From Chlamydomonas sphaeroides (taxonomy: Eukaryota; Chlorophyta; Chlorophyceae; Chlamydomonadales; Chlamydomonadaceae), in assembly GCA_001662425.1 (NCBI GenBank), contig BDDC01001464.1, forward strand, positions 1 through 25,806: 25,806 bases of DNA. The letters run 5' to 3'. Of the stretch, positions 1 to 11,200 are shown piece by piece. Below the pieces are notes generated by a model. It was not told the origin of the DNA, did no database searches, and saw only the letters and a program-made list of their open reading frames with translations. The position numbers and the translations under genes are program-made. The number at the start of each line of letters is the position of its first letter. Within the stretch, counting starts at the first letter, position 1.

Positions 1-55
1 CCCCCACCCCCTGACGGCCCTCAACCCCCCGCCCCCCCCCCCCGCACGCCCACAG
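1..55 (+). other. 3' end of a gene 1 intron
   Basis: C-rich pyrimidine tract ending in CACAG just before the first visible exon. Its donor lies left of the window. Confidence 0.75.
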
Positions 56-2263
56 CCATCCCCTTCTACAAGTTCTCCAAGGTCAGCGCCATCGCCGACG
101 CCGTGGATGAAACCATCAAGCTTGCAGATAAGGTCACCGAGTTCCGGAAGGTCGGCAAGGTGAGGCGCCGCCCTGGACACGCCGGCTCACGCCCGGGGGT
201 GAGGGCGCTGCTGTCCCACGCACCTCCCGGCCCGCTCGCGGCTCCCCAAGCCGCCAGGGCTGCTGGCAGGGCCCGCAGCTTGCTGTGTCCCTCTCGTCTG
301 CACACTGCGCTACACTGCAGCACGGGCGCGCCCCTTGCCAACGTGACGCACGGCGGGCGCCTGGCGACCCTACCCGCTTGGCTATCCCACTGCGCACGAT
401 GCCAGCGTGCATTGTGTGTGTGCCCCCCGTGGCGGGTTCCCTACGGCGCACGCGCGTGCAGTCGCCTTGCTCGCACGGCTGCTGCCCTCGCAGTAGCAAT
501 TACGGCCCCTGCCGGCTGCAATAATCCCACCGCAGCTAAATCGGCTGATTCCCGGCCTCAAGACCCGTGTGCTGGGGCTCGTGGCGGATGACGGCCTCGG
601 CCTGGTCAAGAACGTGGTGGGGGCGGTGGCCAACTCCATTAAGAACGTGAGCGCGCCTGCGACACCGACTGCCAGCCAGTAAATCATTTGAAGTTCTGGG
701 ATACCAAGCAAGAAGATTGCGCAGTGGCCACCTCGCACGCGGCGCCCATCCAGCCCTTCCTGCCCGTGAGGCCGTGCTCGAGCTTGCCGGGCCTGCACCG
801 CTCTGCCTTTCCCGCAGGCGTTCGACACGGGCGACGACATAGCCAAGAGCGCTGACGACGCCGTTGACGCCGTTGACCAAGGCCTGGCCACTGCACAGAG
901 ACTCGACGAGCTCGCAGCGGCCCCCGGCCTGAAGGCCCAGGTTGTGGGTGCTGGCAAACAGGTGCGAGTGCTCATGTCAGGGCCTGGGAGTGTGTTGTGT
1001 GAGTTGCGGATCGAACGTGAGTCGGAGTGGGGTTGGGCGTGACAGCCGGCGGCATGCGGCTGGGCGCGCAGGCGGCGGTGACGGGGGCGGTGGGGCTGCG
1101 TACGGCAGGCCTGACACCGTGACCCACACCGCGCCTCAACCGCCCATGCCGCGCCCCCCGCAGTTTGCTAAGCAGGTCAAGGGCTTTGGCAAGGGTGTCA
1201 AGGTGTGTGTGAGCCTGCCGTGGCCTGCCTCGCGAGGTCAGAGATGACGGGGATTGCCGCCAGAAGCTCCGCCACCGGCTGACGGCAGCGGGCAGGCAGG
1301 GGAGGGGCAGTCAGGCAGGGGCAGGCAGGCAGGCAGGGGGCGGTGTTGGATGCCCATGGCCCACTTTGCGCCCCACGCCTGACGCACCGCCGCAGGATAC
1401 CTTCAAGCTGCACTTCACCAAAGCCAACATTGCCAAGATGCTTGGGCGCACGGTCGACACCATCAAGGATCAGGCCACTCAGCTCGTGGGACTGCCCATC
1501 GAAAAGATCGTACGAAAGGTGCGTGCGCGTCCACAACACTGCGCACCGCCGTGAGAGCCTCAGCAATGCCACGGCTTTGGCAGCAGCTTGAAGCCGCCCC
1601 GGCTGCCAGAGCAGGCGCCGCAGAGCCACTGCGCCGCTCCGGCAGCCGCTGGCGGTACCCCCAGCCAAGTGGACCGCCCCCGCACCGATTCCATGCCGAT
1701 GCGCATCGCTGCCCCGCGGTGCCGCCTAGCTACCATGGCCGCCGCCAGCCCCATCCGTCCGGTTACCCACACATCGTTTCCCCCGCCCCGGCCGCAGTAC
1801 GCCGTCAAATTGGCGACCCGCAAGGCCAAATCCATCCCTGACGATGACACCCTGCCCGACGTGGACGGGCTGGAAATGGGCCGCGGCGCGGGGCTCAGCT
1901 TCCGTCGCTCCAACGACACGGAGCAGATCCTGGACCGCATCTTTGGCTTTGCGGGCGCGTGAGTCCCCTGGCAGGCCCCCGAGCTAGCTAACTGCGCAAG
2001 GGTTGTGTCAAGGCCCGCTATTCCGTTGCTGATCCCATCGCTTACCCCTCGCAATGACCGCCTTTGTTCCGCGCAGCCAAGTGGACCCCGTGACCCTGGC
2101 CGTGGCCCTCACGGAGCTGGAGGGCATGGAGCCGGCCCGCATCTCGGAGCTGCTGGCGGAGATGGTCCGCAGCTACGACCTGTTTGGCGACGACCCGCTG
2201 GACGGCGAGGGGCTGCCCACGCCCAAGGTGTCGCTGGACAAGCTCACCGTCGCGTTCAACAAG
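56..2263 (+). CDS. Gene 1 exons 1-7: lysine-rich helical N-terminal part
   Basis: Exons are 56-159, 536-646, 818-961, 1164-1202, 1396-1518, 1798-1958 and 2077-2263. Each is bounded by a CAG acceptor and a GTG donor, and the phases agree. They encode about residues 1-289 of the visible protein. The sequence alternates acidic and basic residues with small hydrophobics (for example KSADDAVDAVDQGL, KQFAKQVKGFGKGVK). This reads as a set of amphipathic helices or weak coiled coils and not as a globular enzyme. Cysteine is absent here, in contrast to the later part. The reading frame of exon 1 is fixed by its join to exon 2. I recognise no domain. Confidence 0.85.
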
Positions 2264-5200
2264 GTGGGTCCGTGCGTGGGCCCATGGTGATGGGAGCCTG
2301 ATGCTGACAGGTAGGGGGTTCCTCTTGTCGCGCACAACCCCCACGACACACGCGTGGCACCTGATCGTGTGCATGTGCTGCCGCCGCCGGCCCGCCTGTG
2401 CCACGCTGGCCGCAGGACCCCTACGGCATCGGCCCCGGCAACTTTGACATGAGCCGCGACAAGTCGCTGGTGCCGGCCGAGTACCGCCCTGACTCGGCCG
2501 ACTTTGAGCTCAACCCCAGCGGCCTCAACCTGCTGTTCCCGCAGTGCATTAAGAGCACGCTGGGCGTTGGCTTTGACATCGGTGAGAGGACCAGGCCCGA
2601 ACGCTGGCGCCGTCCCATCCCAGATGCCGCGCCTGCCCCTGCGCTCGTGGTGCCGGCGCCGCGACTCCCGGCCTCGGGTCCGTCACTGCAGCTAATTAGT
2701 CCCATACGCAACGTACCTACCCGCGCCTGCACCCGCCCCAACTTGCCCACAGACATCACCTCGTGCGCCGGTATCGGGGCCGAGGTGTGCCAGCCGGCGC
2801 TGCGCGACCGAGGCCAGGCCGGCATCATCACCGACAAGGCAAGCAGCCGCGCTGGGTTAAAGTGGGTTTGCGTGTTCATGTGTTGGGCATAGCCTCCGTA
2901 ACTCAGCAGCGTCAGTAACAGAGTGCTTCTGCACTTCACTAGCGACATGGCAAGCAGCCGGCCTTGGGCGGCCAACATGTGCGCGCTTGCACGAGGGCGC
3001 CTGATGGCGCCTGTAGGGCATCGCTGCGACATGGATTCTTCATGGAGCCAGCCATGTGGGTGTCGTGCCAGGTCGTGTGGTCCCTTGGTTCTGTCCGTAC
3101 GTGTGCCTTTGGGCCCGCGGCTCCAAGCTTCGTGCCCCGACGCGGCACCGCAGGCCTGGTACAACGACGAGGGCGAGGAGTCGTCCTACAAGGTGCGTTG
3201 GCCGGGGGCCGGGCTGGGGGGCGACCTGCAGGCGCCACCGTCCTCACGCCGCGTCGCTTTGCTGTGAGCACACCACACAGCCACGCTGCCCCTGCCCCGT
3301 GCGCCTCCGCAGCTGACCCTCACCCGCACCGAGGGCTTCCAGACGTCGGAGGAGAGCACGTGAGCCCACCCGCGAGGGCGGGGCCCCGCTGCTTGCACTT
3401 GCATGCATGCGAGCCTACCTCTGCCCACATGCCTTGACACTCTTGACCCTTGACACTCCCTACGTCGGGCCCTCCGTCCCTCCCCCAGGCCCGAGCTGAC
3501 GGGCACCGATGCCGACATGATCCTGGTGCGATGAAAAAGAAATTAGAAATAGGAATTAGACATAGAAATGGTTACGACACGTGCAGAGCCCGTGTCGTTG
3601 AATTAAGGAGGGCAGGCCGTGTGGGGGACAGAGCCCCCACGCCCACCACCGTATCGATTCTGGTGCGATGTATGGGGGGCAGGGCAGGGGTGACATCGCT
3701 GACGTCGTGTGGGTGCGCACCATGCCCCCAACCGCCTCGCTGCTGACAAAAACCGCTGCATGCCCGCCTCCCCATGCCCCTCTACCTCTGCCCCCAGGCC
3801 CCCACGTTCGCCATCATGTTCATCATCCAGGACCGGCTGGACTTTGACACGGAGACCTGCACACCCAGCGCCCGCCTGGGCATCCCCGGCTGGGACCTGC
3901 GCGACAACATGCACGGCACCGCCTGGCACAGGTGCGGACGGGGCGAGGGGTCGGGGCAGAGGTGTGATCCAGTGTTAGGTAGAACAGAACCCCACACGCG
4001 GCACAGCACGCCCCTGTCCAAGGTGTGATGTTGTCCACCATCATGCACCTTCACACGGGAGCAAGAATCTTGAAAGGTTCATCCCAATGTTGACCGCCCC
4101 TTGAGCATCAACGGTGCCGCTCTTCCCACTCCCTTCTCTCCCCCCCAGCGTGTGGCACATCAAGAATGTTCTGGTCCCCACCATGACTCAGCAGCTGGCC
4201 ACGGAGCGCGCCAAGCCGCAGGCGGAGCGGAGGGACGACATCGAAAACAATCTGCAGCAGGTGCCTTTCTGCCCGGGGGCGTACCGGGGAGAGATGCGGA
4301 GGGAATGGGGTTCGGATGCGTCATTTTCCCATCACGCACGCGCGCCGTTTGGAGCACGCTCCTGTTGTGGCGCTACTACTTAGTCCCTAAAGGGTGGTAG
4401 TGAGAAATACCGGGTGCGAGCACAGAGCTCGGGGATAGCCTCAGACGGACGGATGGCGCAGATCCCGATGCACGCCCAGATGGCGTGCACCCAACCGGAG
4501 TGTGCAGGGAGGCCGTAGCCAGGTTCCGCTACACTACCAGAGGCATCAGCAGGCCTCGCCACGGCCATCAGAAGGCACGTGACCCGCGGACCACCAGATG
4601 TGGCCCGCACCGCACAGAGCGGTGTCAGACAGAGTCAGAGTGTGTGGCGCCCAGGGGCGTAGCCACAACAGCTCCTAGGGGGCTACTGCCGACCGAACCC
4701 ATCATGCCGCCGCCTGCCCGCCTCCTGCCGCGCCCCTGCTTGCCTTCCGTCCCCAGGGCCTCAACGGCTGGCGAGACATCCTGGCGGTCCACTCGCAGCT
4801 GCCCAGCGTCTTCCCCGCCCGCCAGCAGGAGGCCTTCCCCAACTACCAGGTGCGTCTCGGTGGGGCTTTGATGGACCACGATGGTGACGGCCGTCGTGCC
4901 CCCGCGTGCTGGCTGCTGACTGCACGTGAGGGCTGCTGCCGTGTCAGCTGCGTCGGCCATGCGGGCTGCGCACTTTGCTGCCACCCGCCTGACAGCAGCT
5001 CGTCTGGCGGAGGGACTGGCGCTGCACCTGTAGCAACACTCGCACCAAGTCATCCATGCCGCCTGCGCCTCCTGCCGCAGACCGGGGACTTCAGCCAGGA
5101 TGGCGGCATCCTGGGCGGCACCATCGAGGGCGTATGGCACCAGACGCTGGACTTCCACAGCCTCAGGTGTGTTGGGTCGTCTGTGCCTGGGGCCGGGCGT

Positions 5201-8200
5201 GCTTCTGGTGTGGCCGGCGAGGGGCACGCCGAGAGCCGGGGCTGCGGCGCGAGCTGCGTTCACGCGCACCCGCGCCCGGGCTGCCCGACCTCAGGAACCC
5301 CGAGGCCTATGAGAGCCGCGCCGTCGACCCGGTCCGGCTGGAGGAGTCGCCGGTGTGGAAGCAGGTGCGGCAGGCGGCGCCGAGGGCCTGCGAGCCGCGC
5401 CGGGTTCTCAGCATGCAGCGTGTGTGTGTTCCAGTGTTAGGTAGAACAGAACCCCACAGGCGGCACAGCACGCCCCGGGTAGAGTGGCGCGCCGGCCGTG
5501 CGCGAAGGGAATGCGGTTAAATGCACCTGTGCGGAAGCGCAGCCCAGCCTGACCCGGGAGGAATGGCGCGGTGGCCGTGCGGAGAGGGAATGCGGTTGTG
5601 TGTGTGGGTGGGGAGGGTGGGGAGGGCTTACGTGCTGCCGGCTGGAGCTGCGGCGGGCGGCTGACAGCTGCCACGGCCCGGCCGCACCTGGCGCCGCACC
5701 CTCGCAGGGCTACTTTGAGGGACCCGAGAAGCTGCAGCAGCTTATGCTGCGGACGCAGGTGGGTCGCACGGGGTGGTGCGGGTCGCGGGGAGCCTCCCGC
5801 CGAGCGCGTTGCTGTGTCACCCCCAGCTGGGCCGCAGGAGCGCGGGAGCTGCACGCGTCGGGCGCCCGCAACCGTGACCCCTCTGCATTCCCTCGAGCCC
5901 CATTATACACTTCAGCTTGGTCAGAGCTGTACATCACCACTCGGCTAGCAAACGCCTCCCTCTCTCCGCCCCTCCCCCTCCAACGCACTACCCCCTCTTC
6001 CTCCTGTCTACCCACAACGGCGAGCCCGCCCTCCAGCCCAACGCCCCTCACGGCCCCTTCCCTGCCTCCATTCCCTTTGCCCGCAGCAATACATGGACAA
6101 CAGCAGCAACACCGGCAACATCGTGGTCCGGCCCCGGGTGCCCGCCGCCATGGGCACGGTGGAGGCGGACCAGCGGCTGGACTCGCTGCAGTCCGTGTAC
6201 GGCGTCAACTTCAACACGCTGTCGTTCTCGGGAGGTGCGCGGAACTGAAGAAGCGTGTTGCTGTGATCGATCGATGGCGAGGCACGATCGTAAGGAGCGC
6301 GACTTTGTTTCGCAAACCTACGCCTGCTGTGTGCAACCCTGCACGCCTGCTCCTCCGCCTCTTGCCCCTCCCATGTTTCTCCACCAGGCGGCGGCAGCTA
6401 CACCTACAGCTACAAGACATCCAGCAGCCTGACCACCAAGATCCAGTTCGGCATCTCGTTCAAGGTGGGTGGGCGGGCGGCCAGTGGCTTGTGGGCCTGT
6501 TGTGGGTGGCGCGGGGGCCTGCTCGACGCACGCTGCTGCGAGCGAGGTGCGCGCGAAGCCCGCCCTGCCTGCCCGCCCTGTGTCAATGCACGCCGCATGG
6601 CCTCTGCGTCCATGCCCTCATCCTCGCCCCCCTCAGGACATGTTTGGCTTCCAGGGCGGGGGCGGAGGCGGCACCGGCTTCTGGTGAGCGGTTGGGACCA
6701 GCTGCTGATCCCTGCAGGGACCGGCATACGCCTGACATAGTCACATAGCAGAATAGTGGGTGCCATCGATGGTTGTCCCGGCGACAGACGACGCCGCGCT
6801 GACCCCGTCCTGCCCTGCGCATGCACGGCCCGACCGTAGGATTGAGTCGGAGGACGAGAACCGTGAGTCGCCTGCTGGGGGGTTGGCTGCTGGCGTCGCC
6901 CGGCATCATACGACGGCTCCCCGTGCGTACGTACGTACTCGTGTGTGCGCCTCGGCCCTCCCCTCTCTTCCCCCGCATGCAGTGTACGGCTTTGAGCTCG
7001 AGTTCAACAGCCAGCTGCTGCAGCAGACCGACCGCGAGCGGACTGTGAGCTTCACGCTCAAGGACAAGGACCCGGGAGACTCGTTCCTGCTCAAGGTGGG
7101 GGCTGGGGGCCGACTGGCTGGAGGCCGGGAAGTGGTGGTGGCCTGTGGCTCCGCCCTGGCTGCTTGGGCTCTGGCACGACTCACGTACGCCGGCTGGCCG
7201 GCAACAGTCCATCCGGCTGCTGTCCTTGTCCCAACCCTCCTCCCGGCCCGCCCTGCAGGTCCGGCCGGACCTGGCCTATGGCACGCCCATCTTCGACGTG
7301 CTGGCAGGCAAGGCAGCGGGCAGGGGAGCGGGGCTTTCTGACGCGCGATGGGCTGGGCGTGCATGCGCGGGAGGGCAGCCACCAAGCCACCAAGCCATCA
7401 AGCCACTAAGACGTATGGCCCTGTCGTCTGCCTCGCTGCATTCCCCCGCTGCCGCAGGCCAGTCCAAGTGCCCCCACGAGCCGGGCACCCTGCAGCGGCA
7501 GAGCGCCGATGTCACGGTGCTGGGAGGCCAGGGCGTGCAGGTGGGGCAGCAAGGCGCCACACGCCAACTGGGGCCTGACGGGATATGTATGTCCACACGC
7601 ACAATATCCTCGTTTTAGGCCTCCTGCCAACTTGCACCTCTTTCCTCTCCTGCGTCCCACTCCCAGACCAACATCCGCCAGGGCGACGATACGCTGTACG
7701 AGCTGGTGCTGGAGAACCGCAGCGGCACCGACGAGACGGTGGGGAGCGAGGCCTGCGAGGGACTGAGGGGCAGAAGCCACACACGAACACGTTTCTGCGG
7801 TTCTTCCCACTCCTCCGCGCGCGTCCCTGCCTCCCGCGCCCCGGCCTCCTGCGCTCACTCCCACGGTCCTGCGCCCTTCCCACCGCCCCCCAGGTGTCCA
7901 TCACGCTGGAGCCCGACCTGGCCTCCAACAACGCCTCCATGGCCCTGCAGCTCATGGGCGCGCCCTGGATCCAGCCCACGCCCTTCCGCCTGAAGGGCCC
8001 CTTTGCGCAGCAGACCAAGGCCCTGGTGTCAGCCAAGTGCAGCCCGCGGCACTCCACAGCCAGCATCGACGTGGTGGCGCGCGGCACCTGCGACGACGGT
8101 GCGCGCGGCAGGGCTTGGGCGGGGGAGAGACGCGGGAGAGAGGACGCAGCCGCAACCTATGCTTGCATGTCTGCGTGTAAGCCCGGCTGAACTTGCTGCT

Positions 8201-11200
8201 TGGACCCGTTACCTGCCCTTCCCTTCGACAGCCGAGTTGGGTCGCACCACGCTCACGCTGCAGTGCTTCAGCCGCTGCCCCCAGGTCCAGTGGCCAGAGG
8301 TGAGGGACGCATGGGGATGCGGGCACGGGTCAGGGCCCCGCTTTTTATCACCGCGGCCCCTCGGCCTTGCTAATGTCCAACTCCGTCGCTCTGCCCTGCC
8401 TGCTCACATGGCCTCGCCGCTGCGCTGCCGTACACCAACGCCCTTGCCGCTGCGCTGCCGTACACCAACGCCCTTGCCGCTGCGCTGCCGTACACCAACG
8501 CCCTTGCCGCTGCGCCCCTGTCGCCGTCCCCCAGGGCTTCCCGGCTGTGCAGCCAATCGTGTTCAACGCGACCGATGACACCCTGCGCAAGGTGCGGCGG
8601 CCGGGCGCGGACCTCGGCTGCTGGGATGGGGCACAGGAGGCTGGAGGGGCTCGCCGCATGCCCCCTCACGCACGTACCCGTCGCAGCAGGGGCCGTGCCG
8701 CACTCCACTCCCCCACAGCAGGAGGGCTCGACCCCCAAAAGTCCGCCCTCCCGCCTCCGCAGACGCTCCCGCTCGTGCTGTTCAACCCAGCCTACGCCTT
8801 CCAGAAGTGGACGTCGCACCCGCGCCTGCGGGCCAACAACACGAGGGTGGGTCTTCGCGCTAACGATTGCGACACGGCAGGCGCATACCGCCGAGCTGCG
8901 TGGCTAGTGCTTTTTATTTGACCGCGCTTCCCACTCCCCCGCTCTCAGATCATCGTGGAGTTCATTAATTGCACCACCGCGGGCAGTGGCCTGTGGTTTA
9001 GGGTGCGCCACCCCAACAACGGCAGCGACGTGGACTTTGCCCGGCTCGAGGACCCGGCGTTTGGCTTCGCGACATTCAACTGGAACGTGGTGCGTGTGGC
9101 GCAGCTGCGCCGCCGGGTTGAGCTGTAGAATGTGGTGCTTCGGAGGCACTGCATGGCTGCCGTCGATCTTGCAAACATAGCAACGCAACATGCCCTCATA
9201 CCCCAACCGCGCTCGTCTTGCCCTGCTGTGTGCCGCGCCCTTGCCTGCTTTGTCCCTTGCCTCAGTCTGTCCTTGCGGACGGCGAATACCTTGTGCGATA
9301 CGTGGCGCTGTGCTCCTTTGACGTGGGAGGTGAGGCGTGATGGCCGCGTGCGGTGCCGCTGGCTCTTCCAAGCGCCCTGACCCACGTACGACGCCGTGCC
9401 TCCCCCGTGCCTCATCCCTTGCCCACGACACCCCCGCTGCAGGCGGCACCGACTCCCGCATCGAGGGCCCTCCCGTGCGGCTGCTCATTGACCGGCTGCC
9501 TCCGCTGCCCGCATACAACTCACTGCTGCCTAGCATGGCCTGGCTGCCGGGTGAGGGACGGAGGTGGCCGCGGGATGATGCGGATTATGTTGCGAAGGAA
9601 TAGGCTGGCGTCCGACGGGCCCGCGCGTGCTCAGCCGCTTCCCTTGCCGTTGCCATACCCGGCAATCCCGCAGGCGACCCCATCTATGTGGACTTTTCCG
9701 AGCCCGTGGACTGCCGCCGGCCCTTTACCTTCGCCTGGAGCGGGTTTGCCGTTGTCAACGGAACCAACCAGAGCAACATCAACCCTCCAGGAGCAAGTGA
9801 GCGGTGTTGTGGTGCGCTGCGTGTGGTGTGGTGCTGCGTGGGGCTGCCGCGCCACGTTGCAGCGGAGGCAGGCAGCAGCTGCGTGTTCCCCACCGCTTGG
9901 AGTCCCCACCGAGCATTGCTCACCCGCGGCTGCCCCTCTATATGTGCCCTCTATCGTCCCGCCCCCAGACGAGCTGATCCCCACCTGCGAGGGCGGCCGC
10001 GTGGGCCTCACATGGAACCCCCTGCAGCCGCCGCTGCCCACGGCCCTGGCCGGCAACCGGGACGTGCTGCTGCGGCTTACGGGGGTGGCGGACGGAGCGG
10101 GCAACAGCCTGAGGCAGCCGCTGCAGCTCACCTTCCGCACGGGAGCCATCACCAGCAATGTAGGCACAGGGTAACAAGGGAAGCCATGAGGGGGTCAGAT
10201 CACGGCCAGGTCAGGGAACTCACTTTGTAACCATGTGTCTCCCCGCATCCCGCATCGCATGCCGCACAATCTTGCCCACACGCCCCTTCGTTGCCGCCGC
10301 CCGGTCGTCGCATGTCCCGCCTCCCCTCCGCAGGCCACGGTCACCATCAGCCTCGCCCTGGGGCCCATCAGCCATCGCCGCAGCCGCCAGCTGTTGTGGT
10401 CATCGCCCGATGATGCACGACGCCTGGAGACGGCCGAGGCCATCGAGACGCTCATGTCGGTCCTTGGCTCTGACGTAGACGATGCGGGCGAGGAGCAGGA
10501 GGCGACCCACGGCCAGCCGCTGCGGGCTATCGGCAGCACCTCCCCATCCATGCCGCACCAGCTGCGCGCTCGCATGGCCTTTGCGCGCTACGAGGACGAA
10601 CCTGCGGCTGCGAAGCCGCGAGCGGCCGTGGTGGCGGCGGGTGCCAATGATGACGACGAGCTGGCTGCGATGGTTGCGGCGCAGCGGTCGCACCAGCGGC
10701 GGCTGCAGGCCACTGTGGGCGAGCTGATCCGGAGCTGCATGGAGCAGGAGGCGCAGGAGGGGCCCACGGGTGTGGCAGTGACGGACGTGTACCGTGTCGA
10801 CGACCTGCAGACCATGGTGAGGGGCAGGGGTGGGAGAGCATCAGAGGGGCGATGGCAGGCTTGCGGCATTGGTCTTGCTGCCTGGACTCGGCTCGGCAGA
10901 TCTTTCCATCGCTAGCACGCTACGACGGCTTGCGCTCCACAGCTGCCTCGGCTCATCCTGCCTCTGGCTGCCGCCCGCCGACCCCAACAGGTTGTGGAGC
11001 TGGCTGTTGGCGGTGGCGGCGGGCAAAGTGGCGGGCCGCTGGAGTCGGCATCGCGGCTGTTTGGCGCGGCCACCGACCGCACCTCCTGCGTCGCCGCCAC
11101 GCTCAAGCAACACTTTGCGGAGGTGCGCTGTCTGGGATGTGGGAGCTGGATGAGATGAGATGCGAGGCTGTGGCTGCCATGTTGGCGGGCTGGCATGTGT

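Noticed and set aside
103..591. Open frame continuing gene 1 exon 1 into its intron
   Set aside because: A clear AAG|GTGAGG donor at 159/160 and an in-frame next exon at 536 show that this is intron read-through.
3534..3659. tRNA-derived SINE
   Set aside because: No convincing A-box and B-box pair on either strand, so I keep the neutral term retroposon.
8416..8515. CRISPR-like 30-bp repeats
   Set aside because: The units are directly adjacent with no spacers, and the setting is an intron of a nuclear gene.
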